Source: Bacteroidota bacterium (GTDB taxonomy: Bacteria > Bacteroidota > Bacteroidia > Sphingobacteriales > Sphingobacteriaceae). From it: 64,000 bases of DNA. Positions 53,638 through 63,665 of the stretch are shown here, piece after piece. The stretch is taken from assembly GCA_026224775.1 (NCBI GenBank), contig JAMFRP010000003.1, forward strand, positions 1 to 64,000, read 5' to 3'. Position 1 is the first letter of the stretch. Each line of letters starts with the position of its first letter. The notes under the pieces were generated by a model. The model was not told where the DNA came from and made no database searches. It saw nothing but the letters and a program-made list of their open reading frames with translations. The translations under genes were made by a program, and so were the position numbers.

Positions 53638-56027
53638 TTCCAGTCCAGTATTTCAGGCATATCCTTACCGTGCGCACCTATATAATGTTTATGTTCGATC
53701 AGTTTATCCTGCAAGAGTTGTTTTAAATAAACTCCCTTAGTGCCTGTTTGCGGCAACCGGTCAATAACATCTATCACCAGGTGAAATCTGTCCATTTCGT
53801 TCAATACAGTCATATCAAATGAAGTGGTGATCGTTCCTTCTTCCTTATAGCCACGCACATGCATATTAACGTTATTCGCCCGGTTGTACGTCAGGCGGTG
53901 TACCAGCCATGGATAACCATGGAAAGCAAATACTACTGGCTTATTTGTAGTAAAAAGGGCGTTATAATCGGCATCCGTTAATCCGTGTGTATGTTCGGTG
54001 CTTTTTTCCAGTTTAAATAAATCAACTACATTAACTACCCTGATTTTAATCTCAGGTAAATGTTCACGAATAATAGAAACCGCTGCCAAAATCTCTAATG
54101 TAGGCACGTCACCACTGCAAGCCATGACTACATCGGGTTCATTCTCCTGGTCGTTACTGGCGAAGTTCCAGATGCCGATTCCACGCGTACAATGCTCAAC
54201 TGCCTGCTCCATATTCAGCCATTGCGGAGCCGCGTGTTTGCCCGCGACAATCACGTTTACATAGTGATAACTACGCAAGCAATGGTCCATAACCGATAAC
54301 AGGCAATTGGCATCTGGTGGTAAATAAACTCTTACAATAGTAGCCTTTTTATTTACTACATGGTCAATAAAGCCCGGATCCTGGTGGGTGAAGCCGTTAT
54401 GATCCTGCCGCCATACTGTGGAAGTTAACAATATGTTTAACGAAGCAATTCTTCGTCTCCATGGTAGTTCAGCGCTTGCCTTTAACCATTTGGCATGTTG
54501 GTTAAACATCGAATCAATAATATGGATAAAGGCTTCGTAACAATTAAATAAACCATGCCTGCCGGTAAGCAGGTAGCCTTCCAGCCAGCCTTCGCATTGG
54601 TGTTCGCTCAGCATCTCCATCACGCTGCCGTCGGCAGCCAGAAATTCATCATGTTCGACAATCGGAGCCATCCATTGGCGGTTCGAGGCTTCAAAAATAA
54701 TATCTAACCTGTTAGATACCGTTTCATCCGGGCCGAATATCCTGAAGTTGCGGCTTTGCTGGTTTTCCTTGATTACATCGCGAAGGAAGCGGCCGGAAAC
54801 ATAGGTGTCACCCTCACCATCCGCCCCCGGTTGATCGACAGCGGTAGCATAATTCCTGAAATCCGGCAAACGCAGGTCATGCAGTAGCTGGCCGCCATTG
54901 GTGTGCAGGTTCGCGCCCATCCTGCGTTCGCCTTTCGGCGCAAGTTCCTGGAGTTCAGGTATGAGTTTGCCGGTTTCATCAAATAGTTCTTCCGGCTTAT
55001 AACTTTTCATCCAGTCTTCCAGCATGGTTAAGTGCTCAGGCGGGTTGCTTGCAGAAACAGCCAATGGGATTTGATGCGCCCTGAAATTACCTTCAATTTT
55101 ATAACCGTCAACCTCTTTGGGGCCTGTCCACCCTTTAGGTGATTTTAACACGATCATCGGCCATCGCGGGCGGCTGGCATCTTCTTTAGCAAGAGCATCG
55201 CTTTTGATCTGGTCAATATGTGCGACAACCTTATCCAGTGCGGAGGCCATTGCCTGGTGCATTAATTGAGGATCGTCGCCCGATACAAAATATGGGGTCC
55301 AGCCATAACCCAAAAACAACTGTTCCAATTCTTCCTGGCTGATGCGGGCTAAAACCGTAGGGTTAGATATTTTATAACCGTTTAAATGCAGGATAGGTAA
55401 TACCACGCCATCGGTTATTGGGTTCAGAAACTTGTTCGAATGCCAGGCGGTAGCAAGTGGCCCGGTTTCAGCTTCACCGTCGCCGACTACGCATGCAGCA
55501 ATCAATCCGGGATTATCCAAAACGGCACCAAATGCATGGCTTAAGGAATAACCCAACTCGCCGCCTTCATGTATAGAACCAGGTGTTTGCGGTGAGGCAT
55601 GACTGGATATGCCACCTGGGTAAGAAAACTGCGTAAACAGTTTCTTCAAACCGTCTTCATCCTGTGTAATATTTGGATAAACTTCGGTGTAGGTGCCCTC
55701 TAAATACGTGCTCCCCACAACCGCCGGGCCGCCATGACCAGGGCCGGAGATGTAAAACATATCCAGGTCGTATTGCTTTATAACCCGGTTAAGGTGCGTA
55801 TAAATAAAGTTTTGGCCGGGCGTCGTACCCCAATGGCCGAGCAACATGTTTTTTACATGCTTCAATTGCAGTGGTTCTTTAAGTAAGGGGTTATCCCGCA
55901 GGTAAAGCTGTCCGACAGCTATATAGTTGGCCGCGCGCCAATAAGCATGCATTTTTTGCAGCAATTCAGTTGAAAGCGTCTGGCTTGCATTTTCTGTGTC
56001 TTCAATTACGTTATTCATAGGTAGCAT
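53625..56027 (-). CDS. xfp: Phosphoketolase (xylulose-5-phosphate/fructose-6-phosphate)
   Basis: 800 residues, the usual length. Family motifs are G-P-G-H-G-G-P near 97-103, [19 protein letters not shown] and the ThDP site G-D-G-E-A-E-T-G-P. It splits xylulose-5-P or fructose-6-P with phosphate into acetyl phosphate and a triose or tetrose phosphate. Acetate kinase, 22 bases upstream, turns the acetyl phosphate into ATP. Xylose and other sugars from the locus at 1-34000 could be feeding it. Confidence 0.95.
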   Translation of the reverse strand: MLPMNNVIEDTENASQTLSTELLQKMHAYWRAANYIAVGQLYLRDNPLLKEPLQLKHVKNMLLGHWGTTPGQNFIYTHLNRVIKQYDLDMFYISGPGHGGPAVVGSTYLEGTYTEVYPNITQDEDGLKKLFTQFSYPGGISSHASPQTPGSIHEGGELGYSLSHAFGAVLDNPGLIAACVVGDGEAETGPLATAWHSNKFLNPITDGVVLPILHLNGYKISNPTVLARISQEELEQLFLGYGWTPYFVSGDDPQLMHQAMASALDKVVAHIDQIKSDALAKEDASRPRWPMIVLKSPKGWTGPKEVDGYKIEGNFRAHQIPLAVSASNPPEHLTMLEDWMKSYKPEELFDETGKLIPELQELAPKGERRMGANLHTNGGQLLHDLRLPDFRNYATAVDQPGADGEGDTYVSGRFLRDVIKENQQSRNFRIFGPDETVSNRLDIIFEASNRQWMAPIVEHDEFLAADGSVMEMLSEHQCEGWLEGYLLTGRHGLFNCYEAFIHIIDSMFNQHAKWLKASAELPWRRRIASLNILLTSTVWRQDHNGFTHQDPGFIDHVVNKKATIVRVYLPPDANCLLSVMDHCLRSYHYVNVIVAGKHAAPQWLNMEQAVEHCTRGIGIWNFASNDQENEPDVVMACSGDVPTLEILAAVSIIREHLPEIKIRVVNVVDLFKLEKSTEHTHGLTDADYNALFTTNKPVVFAFHGYPWLVHRLTYNRANNVNMHVRGYKEEGTITTSFDMTVLNEMDRFHLVIDVIDRLPQTGTKGVYLKQLLQDKLIEHKHYIGAHGKDMPEILDWKWQN

Positions 56028-56049
56028 TTTAGTAGAGGTAAATATTTTG

Positions 56050-57207
56050 TTAACTATCGATCATTTTGTTGACCAGTTGAGCAATCATCGATTCTTCATC
56101 CGTCGGGATAACATAAACCGGCACCCGGCTTTTATCTTTGGATATTATCAATGAATTATCAGCATTTCTTTTTTCATCCAGTTCAATTCCTAAAAATCCC
56201 AGGCCATCGCATATTCTCGTCCTGATGAGCGGTGAATTTTCTCCAATTCCACCTGAAAGCACCAGCGTATCAATCCCGCCCAATGCAGCGGTAAAAGCGC
56301 CAATCCATTTCTTCACATGGTAACAGAATAATCCAATTGCCTCCGCTGAACGATTGTCGTCCGCCTCTTGTGCCAGCAGGGTGGCCATGTCTCCACTGGT
56401 TTCGGAAATTCCAAGTAAACCGGATTCGTGATTGATTAAATGATTAAATTGACCTGGCGAAAGTTTTTCTGTTTTCAGCATGATCCAGGAAACCCCCGGG
56501 TCCAGGTCTCCGGAGCGGCTGCTCATAGGTATCCCGCCCGCCGGGGTGAAACCCATACTGGTATCGATGCTTTTGCCTTTAAATACAGCTGCCAGGCTGG
56601 CACCGCTGCCTAAATGCGCCAGAACAACCTTACCGTGGGCGATTTTTTTTCCAGCCACATTTTCCAGTTCCTTAACCAGATACTGATAAGACAAGCCATG
56701 AAATCCATACTTGCGAATTCCTTGTTTTTCAAATCGCCGTGGAATGGGCAGCAATTTTGCCACTAAGGGCATTGTTTGGTGAAAAGCCGCATCGAAACAG
56801 GCGTATTGCCGGATACCTGTAAAGTGCTTTTGGAATGCTTCTATCAGCTTAATTTCCGATGGAAGGTGGTCTGGGTCATATGGGATAATTTGTTTAAGTT
56901 CTGCTAAAATTTCACGAGTGACCAAACAAGGTTCTGTACGTTTCATGCCGTGAACTACCCGGTGGCCGATAGCGGTTACTGTGGTAGCGCTATTGCTTTC
57001 TTTCAACCAGCCGAGCAGACAGATTATGGCGGAGGGATAATCACTAACGGGAATGATAAGCGTTTGCTTCACTTTATTGATGACCAGGTTTGCATGGCTG
57101 GTACCAATCCCGGATAATTCACCGGAAACTGTTTTTTCCAGCAAGAGCGCTGTTTCATACAAAGCGAATTTGATACTTGATGACCCGCCGTTTATCGTAA
57201 GGATCAT
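56050..57207 (-). CDS. ackA: Acetate kinase
   Basis: 385 residues, slightly shorter than usual. Family features are N-G-G-S-S-S-I-K-F at the N-terminus, G-H-R-V-V-H-G near 86-92, F-H-G-L-S-Y near 169-174, A-H-L-G-S-G-A-S near 198-205 and the C-terminal G-G-I-G-E-N. It makes ATP and acetate from acetyl phosphate. The start overlaps the upstream gene (ATGA) and phosphoketolase follows 22 bases later. No phosphotransacetylase lies nearby. Confidence 0.92.
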   Translation of the reverse strand: MILTINGGSSSIKFALYETALLLEKTVSGELSGIGTSHANLVINKVKQTLIIPVSDYPSAIICLLGWLKESNSATTVTAIGHRVVHGMKRTEPCLVTREILAELKQIIPYDPDHLPSEIKLIEAFQKHFTGIRQYACFDAAFHQTMPLVAKLLPIPRRFEKQGIRKYGFHGLSYQYLVKELENVAGKKIAHGKVVLAHLGSGASLAAVFKGKSIDTSMGFTPAGGIPMSSRSGDLDPGVSWIMLKTEKLSPGQFNHLINHESGLLGISETSGDMATLLAQEADDNRSAEAIGLFCYHVKKWIGAFTAALGGIDTLVLSGGIGENSPLIRTRICDGLGFLGIELDEKRNADNSLIISKDKSRVPVYVIPTDEESMIAQLVNKMIDS

Positions 57208-57614
57208 AATAAGTGCTGGTCTACGGCACCCGGCAAGTTATTTTCTACCTCATAGATATTTGCTTCAACCAAATTGATATTTAAGTCTTCATAGTGATCC
57301 ATTCGGTATTGAATCAGGGTTTGTTCACCGGCCTCACCCATAGCGATCAGTGAATTGATATAGAATAACGCCCCGGCTTTGGCCCCCTCCATTGCTTCAG
57401 CATGTGTTTTATAACCATAATATAGTACCCCTAACGGAGGCAGCACGTAGTGAATATCCGCTATTGCGCCGAGTATCTCGCCGGTATTTCCTATTGTCCA
57501 GTTCCTTCCCGATGCCTTTAGCTTTAGTGGCTGAAAGTCGTTGGCAGAAAATTCAGTGATTACGGTATCATTTTTAAAAACGCGGTAATACCGGGTGTAA
57601 TTTTGCTGTTTCAT
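57204..57614 (-). CDS. Hypothetical protein, 136 residues, in phosphoketolase operon
   Basis: No signal peptide, membrane segment or known motif. The composition suggests an alpha/beta cytosolic protein. Four-base overlaps (ATGA) with both neighbours, the sigma-like gene and acetate kinase, tie it firmly to the operon. A regulatory or adaptor role is a guess only. Confidence 0.6.
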   Translation of the reverse strand: MKQQNYTRYYRVFKNDTVITEFSANDFQPLKLKASGRNWTIGNTGEILGAIADIHYVLPPLGVLYYGYKTHAEAMEGAKAGALFYINSLIAMGEAGEQTLIQYRMDHYEDLNINLVEANIYEVENNLPGAVDQHLL

Positions 57615-58057
57615 GATTGTATAGTGTTGAAATTGAAGGAACGCCCAATATTGGCGATGGCAGCAGAACGGTAATTGACTGTTATAGGTTCGTTTTTCAA
57701 AATAAGTCTGTGAAACAAATCAGTAAATGCCGAACCTTTAATTGGCCAAACAGTCCCTAAATTTCCAGAATTGTTTTTCTTAGTTAAGATTGCTGCATAG
57801 CTTTTTGATTCTGCTCTGGCGATACCTGCCATCCAAATAAGGAAGGTGCTATTGTTAACATCAAAATCATGAATATCATTCCAAGTTTTATATAGCGTTT
57901 TTTCAAGAGCCAGTTCAACTAATATGGGATTATTAACTGAACAGGAGATTACCTTAAAAAGCATTTGTGCATAGCGATCATAAAGATTTTCTGCCCCCGT
58001 TTGGCTGCGTTTTTGGATTGCACGGATCAACGCGGCTTCGGATAACTCTCTTTTCAT
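57611..58057 (-). CDS. ECF sigma-like protein with region 2 only
   Basis: 148 residues from the ATG at 58057; a TTG 30 bases upstream is possible. Residues about 14-90 resemble sigma-70 region 2 (G-A-E-N-L-Y-D-R-Y-A-Q-M-L-F, A-L-E-K-T-L-Y-K-T-W-N-D-I, W-M-A-G-I-A-R). The C-terminal part has no region 4 helix-turn-helix. A complete ECF sigma factor is about 170-200 residues. It leads the phosphoketolase operon. Confidence 0.6.
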   Translation of the reverse strand: MKRELSEAALIRAIQKRSQTGAENLYDRYAQMLFKVISCSVNNPILVELALEKTLYKTWNDIHDFDVNNSTFLIWMAGIARAESKSYAAILTKKNNSGNLGTVWPIKGSAFTDLFHRLILKNEPITVNYRSAAIANIGRSFNFNTIQS

Positions 58058-58441
58058 CGACTTCAAATTACACAGGGAACGGCTCAAATAAATACGCCAC
58101 CAAGAGGATTTATATTTAATTGATAGTCAAAAATTTAGCCAGTATCAAAGCAAGTGTAAAGTGCAGGCCTTTTAAAATATATTAACCAATAGTGTAGCTT
58201 ATTAAAGGCTAAGTGTGTGCACAGGACTAATTGCTTATTTATCCGGGTACGGAGTTATTAAGATAATAAGCTTGTTTAACATGCTTTTGGCGTATCGCGA
58301 TAGGTATGGCTTGATAATGGACGGCTATAAATCCCGTGGCAGGTGTTATAGCTACAATCCTGAAATTGCTGCCGAAAATAGCACTGTTCCGTGCAAAGTA
58401 GTTAATCTGGATAAGCAAACCGAATAGCCAATTAACTAATT
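58058..58441. promoter_or_regulatory. Divergent upstream region of the phosphoketolase operon and cheB-like gene
   Basis: About 380 bases that should hold the promoters of the leftward operon and the rightward CheB-like gene. A 70-codon frame at 58215-58427 has no features and is not called. No strong TAnnTTTG box stood out. Confidence 0.35.
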
Positions 58442-59023
58442 ATGTCTAACATGCGAAAAGCAAATTTTTATATTGTCGGAATTGGGCTGTCCATTGGAGG
58501 AATTGATCCGTTGTGCAAGATTTTGTCTTCTCTGCCAGTTCAGGCTAATGCGGCCTTTTTAATTGTTCAGCATCTTGATCCTGCCCATAGGAGCTTATTG
58601 GCAGAGCGGCTGCGAAAATCAAGCTCGCTGAAGGTGGTGGTAGCCACACACCAACAAGTAATTGAAAATCATGTGATTTATGTTCTGGCAGAAGGCCAAA
58701 TGATGACTATCGAAGGAGGATCAATTATATTGAGGAAAAGAAGACATGATGAAACAGTAAATAAAGCCGTTGATATTTTATTCAAATCCATGGCCTTTAA
58801 CCTGGGAAGCAGGGCGGTTAGCGTAATCCTATCCGGCCTGGACGGAGATGGCTCACTTGGAGCCGAGCAAGTAAATTTGAAAGGCGGGATAACCATTGCA
58901 CAATTACCTGCTACGGCTCAATACCCTTCTATGCCGGAGTCTGCGATATCTACAGGGCAGACCCATTTTATTTTGTCACCAGTCAAAATTGCTGAATTGC
59001 TGACAGAAATCATAAAAGCATGA
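58442..59023 (+). CDS. Stand-alone CheB-type methylesterase
   Basis: 193 residues with only the CheB catalytic domain: Ser17 in G-L-S-I-G-G, His44 in V-Q-H-L-D-P and Asp136 in G-L-D-G-D-G-S-L-G. There is no receiver domain. CheB removes methyl groups from glutamates of chemoreceptors. No CheR, CheA or chemoreceptor gene is present here, so a different methyl-esterified partner is likely. Confidence 0.85.
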   Translation: MSNMRKANFYIVGIGLSIGGIDPLCKILSSLPVQANAAFLIVQHLDPAHRSLLAERLRKSSSLKVVVATHQQVIENHVIYVLAEGQMMTIEGGSIILRKRRHDETVNKAVDILFKSMAFNLGSRAVSVILSGLDGDGSLGAEQVNLKGGITIAQLPATAQYPSMPESAISTGQTHFILSPVKIAELLTEIIKA

Positions 59024-59328
59024 TAGCTTATTTAATTTACCATGGAAGAGGTTGTTGATGAATAAAAAGCGGGAGCCCCATTCCGCAGATGAGACGAGGT
59101 AATCGCGACGAGCGAGTTTCGGGTTGCCATAACCAAGTATCGCGGCGATAGTGATTCATGATAAAGGAAGAATGTATGTAATTTTTCGGGCCGAAACTGA
59201 TTTTTTTAACTTCTTTTGGGTTCTTGGGATTTTCTTCCATCGGATCAACATAAATTTCAAATATATGAAAGTGGCAAAATTTCGGGTCGCGGTAAATATT
59301 GTCAGTGAAATAATGCTATAGTCATGGA

Positions 59329-59691
59329 TTACACCAGGAACTTTTGGACTTGCATCAATAACTGATAGATATCAAATGGCTTGCTGATATAATGATCCGC
59401 TCCGCATTGATTGGCCAGTACTTCCAGATCAGTTTCAGCCGATACCAATATGACCGGCATTTTTTCCTCCTTATATATTTCTTTTAGTTCTGCGCATATT
59501 TCATCACCTCTTTTAGCTGATCCTTCAATACGTACGTCCAATAAAATCAAATCAGGATGGATCACTTGAATGTGCTCAGCGGCTTCACCGGTATTAGATA
59601 ATATTACTTCATAACCTTCTTCCTTGAAAACGATATGCAGGATTTCCAAAATATCCTCATCATCGTCAATTACGAGTATTCTTTTAGACAT
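59329..59691 (-). CDS. Single-domain response regulator (receiver)
   Basis: 120 residues from the ATG at 59691 (M-S-K-R-I-L-V-I-D-D-D); a longer start 45 bases upstream is possible. Acidic pocket D-D-D, phospho-acceptor Asp52 in L-L-D-V-R, V-S-A-E and K-P-F-D are all present. It has no output domain. It is single and has no adjacent kinase; the PAS kinase at 62354 is the nearest candidate. Confidence 0.87.
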   Translation of the reverse strand: MSKRILVIDDDEDILEILHIVFKEEGYEVILSNTGEAAEHIQVIHPDLILLDVRIEGSAKRGDEICAELKEIYKEEKMPVILVSAETDLEVLANQCGADHYISKPFDIYQLLMQVQKFLV

Positions 59692-59883
59692 AACGTTCTC
59701 CCATGTGCATAGCAAAGCCTTTTCCCACTCTGCCATTTAGGCAAATAAATTAATTTTAACATTTCACACCCGTTAAAATGGTGTAAGCAGCCAAAACCTT
59801 AATAGCTAATAGAGAAAATTTGTTCAATAAAAATTGCCGATGTGCCTCTTTAAGTAAACACCCGTTTTTGAACTTCTACATGC

Positions 59884-59927
59884 AATTATAAAAGACACCC
59901 TGATTTTTCACGATGTCTTTTATAATT
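59884..59927. terminator. Terminator of the YtxH gene
   Basis: AATTATAAAAGACA and TGTCTTTTATAATT form a perfect 14-base stem with a 16-base loop. It begins 8 bases after the stop of the gene at 59935 and can act in both directions. Confidence 0.82.
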
Positions 59928-59934
59928 TGAAAAG

Positions 59935-60174
59935 CTATTTGACGGCTTCGTCAGCTACAGCCTCACTTGTTTTTTTAGAAAGTTTGGCCTTTTTTTGGAT
60001 GATGTCGGTTGCGGCATCCTTAGCGATTTCTTTAATTTTCTTCTTGAGGCTTTTCCGGGTTTCGTTGCCGCTTTCGGACAGAAAAAGATAGGCTAAAGCG
60101 CCTGCAGCAACACTGGCGATTGCGATTCCGGCGATGAGTACGGTGTGGTCACTTTTTTTAAATGGATTTTTCAT
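59935..60174 (-). CDS. YtxH-domain membrane protein
   Basis: 79 residues: a basic N-terminus, one hydrophobic segment (about 13-32, V-L-I-A-G-I-A-I-A-S), then the YtxH-like S-G-N-E-T-R-K-S-L-K-K-K-I and a Lys-rich helical tail. Proteins of this type are linked to general stress responses. It is a single gene with its own terminator. Confidence 0.75.
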   Translation of the reverse strand: MKNPFKKSDHTVLIAGIAIASVAAGALAYLFLSESGNETRKSLKKKIKEIAKDAATDIIQKKAKLSKKTSEAVADEAVK

Positions 60175-60370
60175 AGTTCAAATAATATAAAAGTTTGTTT
60201 CGCAATATCGTCCCGTTAAATCAGAACTTCGGCTACTAAACTGCAAAAGAAATATTTTGTTTTTGCATTTTTTAAATTAGTCCCAATTTAATTCTCGTTA
60301 AATATTTTTACCAAAAAGAAAATATGCCATTATTTATACCTACATTGTCGACTTATTAATAATCAATATA

Positions 60371-60562
60371 ATGCAACAAGGAACAGTAAAATTTTTTAAT
60401 GAAACAAAAGGATTCGGATTTATCACACCAAACAATGGTGGAAGCGAGATTTTTGTTCATTCTACAGGCTTAATCGACAACATTCGTGAGAATAGCGTGG
60501 TTAGCTTTGATGTAGAAGAAGGCCGTAAAGGCCCTAACGCAGTAAATGTAAAAGTAGCTTAA
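60371..60562 (+). CDS. Cold-shock protein (CspA family)
   Basis: 63 residues of the nucleic-acid-binding cold-shock domain: RNP1 K-G-F-G-F-I-T near 13-19 and RNP2 I-F-V-H-S-T near 28-33. It acts as an RNA chaperone. It has a strong terminator directly downstream, so it forms a single transcript. Confidence 0.95.
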   Translation: MQQGTVKFFNETKGFGFITPNNGGSEIFVHSTGLIDNIRENSVVSFDVEEGRKGPNAVNVKVA

Positions 60563-60589
60563 TACACTATATATTTAAAATTATTGTGA

Positions 60590-60626
60590 AAAACACCTTC
60601 CCTTAAACGGAAGGTGTTTTTTTTTT
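60590..60626 (+). terminator. Rho-independent terminator of the cold-shock gene
   Basis: AAAACACCTTCC and GGAAGGTGTTTT form a perfect 12-base stem with a 7-base loop and a T tail. Confidence 0.92.
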
Positions 60627-60679
60627 AATTTAAATTCCGATCTGCACTTTTATATTCACCCTCGCAGAGAGGACTAATC

Positions 60680-62233
60680 ATGAAAATGGAAAAAGAAATT
60701 AAGAACGAAGATCTTAAGATAGAATTAAGAACGCTTACCAAAGACGATTATTTAGGCTTAAAAGCTTCGATGATTGAAGCATACGCCGAATGGGAAGGCG
60801 CTTCCTATTGGGGAGAACCACATATAACCGAATTGGTTAAAATATTTCCTGAGGGCCAGATCTGCATATTAGTCAACGGATCAATTGCCGGCTGTGCACT
60901 CTCGCTGATCGTGGATTACGACAAATTTGGCGATAACCATACCTATGCACAAATAACTGGCAACTATACATTTTCAACCCATGATAAAGATGGCGATGTA
61001 TTATATGGCATTGACTTTTTTGTTCATCCCGACCACCGGGGTATGCGTATTGGGAGAAGGTTATATGATGCACGTAAAGAAATATGCGAGAGGCATAACC
61101 TTAGGGCAATAATCGCCGGAGGGCGTATCCCAAAATATAAAGACTACGCTGATAAAGTGACACCAAAAGCCTATTTGGAGAAAGTAAAAGGTAAAGAGAT
61201 CCATGATCCGACTTTATCTTTTCAATTGGCCAACGATTTCCACGTACGGAAAATCTTAAAAGGCTATCTACCCGGAGATACGCAATCGCTTGAATACGCA
61301 TCATTATTGGAGTGGAATAATATTTACTACAACGAGGAAGCTGCACATATCAACTCCAAAAAATCTATCATCCGATTAGGATTAGTGCAATGGCAAATGC
61401 GCCCATTTGAGAATATGGAATCGCTGTGCGAGCAGATCGAATTTTTTGTAGATGTGATAAGCGATTATCAAAGTGATTTTGTATTGTTCCCGGAATTGTT
61501 CAATGCGCCGTTAATGACGGCTTATAATCATTTAAGCGGGTCAGATGCGATGCGAGAGATAGCAAACTTCACTATTCCTTTGCGCGACAAATTTATGGAG
61601 TACGCCATCAGTTATAACATTAATATCATAACAGGTAGTATGCCTTATCTGGAAAACGGAGTGCTGCAAAATGTAGGATATCTTTGCCGCAGGGACGGTT
61701 CTTATGAAATGTACCGTAAAATTCACCTAACACCGGCGGAACAAAGTGCCTGGGGAATGGTCGGTGGGGATCAAATTACTACCTATGACACGGATTGCGG
61801 TAAGATTGGGATATTGATCTGTTATGACGTAGAATTTCCGGAACTGCCTCGATTGTTGGCAGAACAGGGTATGCAAATTCTTTTTGTTCCTTTTATGACC
61901 GACACGCAAAATGGCTATACACGGGTTAGAAGCTGCGCACAGGCAAGGGCTATCGAAAACGAATGTTATGTTGCTATAGCGGGCAGTGTGGGGAATTTAC
62001 CTAAAGTTCATAACATGGATATACAATATGCGCAGTCAGCCGTTTTTACGCCTTCGGATTTTTCTTTCCCAAGTAATGGTATCAAAGCGGAAGCCACACC
62101 TAATACCGAAACAACCTTGATAGCCGATGTGGACGTAGATTTGTTAAAAGAACTTCATAATTTCGGCGCAGTCAGGAACCTGAAAGACAGAAGATTAGAT
62201 ATTTATAAAATAATTAATAAGAGCAAGAAATAA
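60680..62233 (+). CDS. GNAT acetyltransferase-carbon-nitrogen hydrolase fusion
   Basis: 517 residues. The GNAT domain covers about 12-195, with the acetyl-CoA loop R-G-M-R-I-G-R-R-L at 120-128. The nitrilase-type hydrolase domain runs from about 230 to the end with Glu272 (F-P-E-L), Lys347 (Y-R-K-I-H-L) and Cys381 (L-I-C-Y-D-V). Both active sites look intact. The fusion could acylate an amine and release ammonia from an amide in one protein; the substrates are unknown. It is transcribed alone, after the cold-shock gene. Confidence 0.87.
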   Translation: MKMEKEIKNEDLKIELRTLTKDDYLGLKASMIEAYAEWEGASYWGEPHITELVKIFPEGQICILVNGSIAGCALSLIVDYDKFGDNHTYAQITGNYTFSTHDKDGDVLYGIDFFVHPDHRGMRIGRRLYDARKEICERHNLRAIIAGGRIPKYKDYADKVTPKAYLEKVKGKEIHDPTLSFQLANDFHVRKILKGYLPGDTQSLEYASLLEWNNIYYNEEAAHINSKKSIIRLGLVQWQMRPFENMESLCEQIEFFVDVISDYQSDFVLFPELFNAPLMTAYNHLSGSDAMREIANFTIPLRDKFMEYAISYNINIITGSMPYLENGVLQNVGYLCRRDGSYEMYRKIHLTPAEQSAWGMVGGDQITTYDTDCGKIGILICYDVEFPELPRLLAEQGMQILFVPFMTDTQNGYTRVRSCAQARAIENECYVAIAGSVGNLPKVHNMDIQYAQSAVFTPSDFSFPSNGIKAEATPNTETTLIADVDVDLLKELHNFGAVRNLKDRRLDIYKIINKSKK

Positions 62234-62353
62234 TTTTAAGACTCGTTTATATGTTTAACTACATAGTAGTATGTTAATGATCCATTATGGATAAAATTCA
62301 TGTATTATTTAAATAAAGTATTTTTGCAGTACAATTGCATTTAAGGATTGATA

Positions 62354-63466
62354 ATGAATAAAGACAGTGGCGTGAACGAGTTTCCTGAAGAGAATTGTAA
62401 TTCAGATCTCCCCGAGCCTTTCCATGAGATAGATATAGCCGAGATCGCCCTTGATTCTGCGAATGTCGGTATCTGGATCATGGACCCCGCATCCGGAAAA
62501 TTCCTTCCCTCGGAACGTACCAGGGAACTTTTCGGCTTTTTGCCTGGCGAAGAAATGTCTTTTGAGGATGCGATGTTAAAAGTCGTGGATAAACACAGGA
62601 AAAGTGTAACGGAAGCGATTGAAAATGCTTTTAAGAAACACAGCGCCCTTTACATTGAGTACCCCATAATTGGTCTTGACGAACATAAACAAAGATGGTT
62701 GAGCGTAACCGGAGGCTTTAGTAGCACAACCGCAAATAGCAGCTATTTCTCGGGGATCATCATGGACATTACCGAGCAGAAGCAAAGTGACCTCAGACGG
62801 AGTAAATTCATTGGCATGGTTAGTCATGAGTTGAAAACGCCGCTTACCGCTTTGAAGGCTTATGTTCAGATGCTGAATAACTGGGCTAAGAAACAGAAAG
62901 ATAATTTCACCATAGGGGCATTGTCAAAAGTGGATAAGCAGGTCAAAAAAATGCTTAATATGATCAACAGCTTGCTTAACCTGTCCGGTGCCGAGGCCGG
63001 TAAGATACACCTGAAAAAAGAAGAATTCAGGCTTGATGTATTGATCAATGAAGTAGTTGAGGAAACCTTATTTATCACATCTGCTCATCATATTGTAATC
63101 AATCCCTGCACGGCAGTAAATGTTAATGCTGACCGGGAAAAAATAGAACAGGTTGTGGTAAATCTGCTCAGCAACGCTGCGAAATATTCGGAGAAAACCG
63201 CGCAGATTGAAATAGCTTGCGTGTTGCAACATAACTATATTGAAGTAAGTGTCAGAGATCAGGGATTAGGTATAGCGCAAACGGATATCCAAAAACTTTT
63301 TTTGCCGCATTATAGGGTGGAAAGCAAGGAAACAGAAAAAATTGCCGGTTTCGGTATAGGGCTATATTTGTGCGCCGAGATCATCAACAGGCATCATGGT
63401 AAGATATGGGCAGAAAGCGAACTCGGAAAAGGCAGCACTTTTAAATTTACACTTCCTTTAAATTGA
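62354..63466 (+). CDS. PAS-domain sensor histidine kinase
   Basis: 370 residues from the ATG at 62354; the 6 bases upstream use a TTG start. A PAS/PAC domain covers about 30-145 (W-I-M-D-P-A-S-G-K near 42-50, I-M-D-I-T-E-Q-K). HisKA has His158 in M-V-S-H-E-L-K-T-P, and the HATPase domain is complete (N-L-L-S-N-A-A-K-Y, D-Q-G-L-G-I, G-F-G-I-G-L-Y). There are no membrane segments, so the signal is cytosolic. It may phosphorylate the lone receivers at 47866 and 59329. Confidence 0.9.
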   Translation: MNKDSGVNEFPEENCNSDLPEPFHEIDIAEIALDSANVGIWIMDPASGKFLPSERTRELFGFLPGEEMSFEDAMLKVVDKHRKSVTEAIENAFKKHSALYIEYPIIGLDEHKQRWLSVTGGFSSTTANSSYFSGIIMDITEQKQSDLRRSKFIGMVSHELKTPLTALKAYVQMLNNWAKKQKDNFTIGALSKVDKQVKKMLNMINSLLNLSGAEAGKIHLKKEEFRLDVLINEVVEETLFITSAHHIVINPCTAVNVNADREKIEQVVVNLLSNAAKYSEKTAQIEIACVLQHNYIEVSVRDQGLGIAQTDIQKLFLPHYRVESKETEKIAGFGIGLYLCAEIINRHHGKIWAESELGKGSTFKFTLPLN

Positions 63467-63665
63467 GTTTTTGGGAAACATGTTGATGCTCTGTGTGTAG
63501 TAAGCACTTTTTAAAACATCCATAAATTAATAGCACCACCTAAAAGTATTTGAGATATCCTGAACAATTGGCTTTTTGAAAAATGGTTTGATAACTAATT
63601 TTTATTTGGTTGCTGAGAAGGAATTGGACCAAGACTTGTAAGCGTTTCCTAAATATTAAAAAGCG

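Noticed and set aside
58215..58427. 70-codon plus-strand frame before the CheB-like gene
   Set aside because: No recognisable motif or start context; it lies in a divergent promoter region.
59037..59240. 67-codon minus-strand frame after the CheB-like gene
   Set aside because: No similarity recognised and composition unlike its neighbours; could be a small gene but there is nothing to support it.
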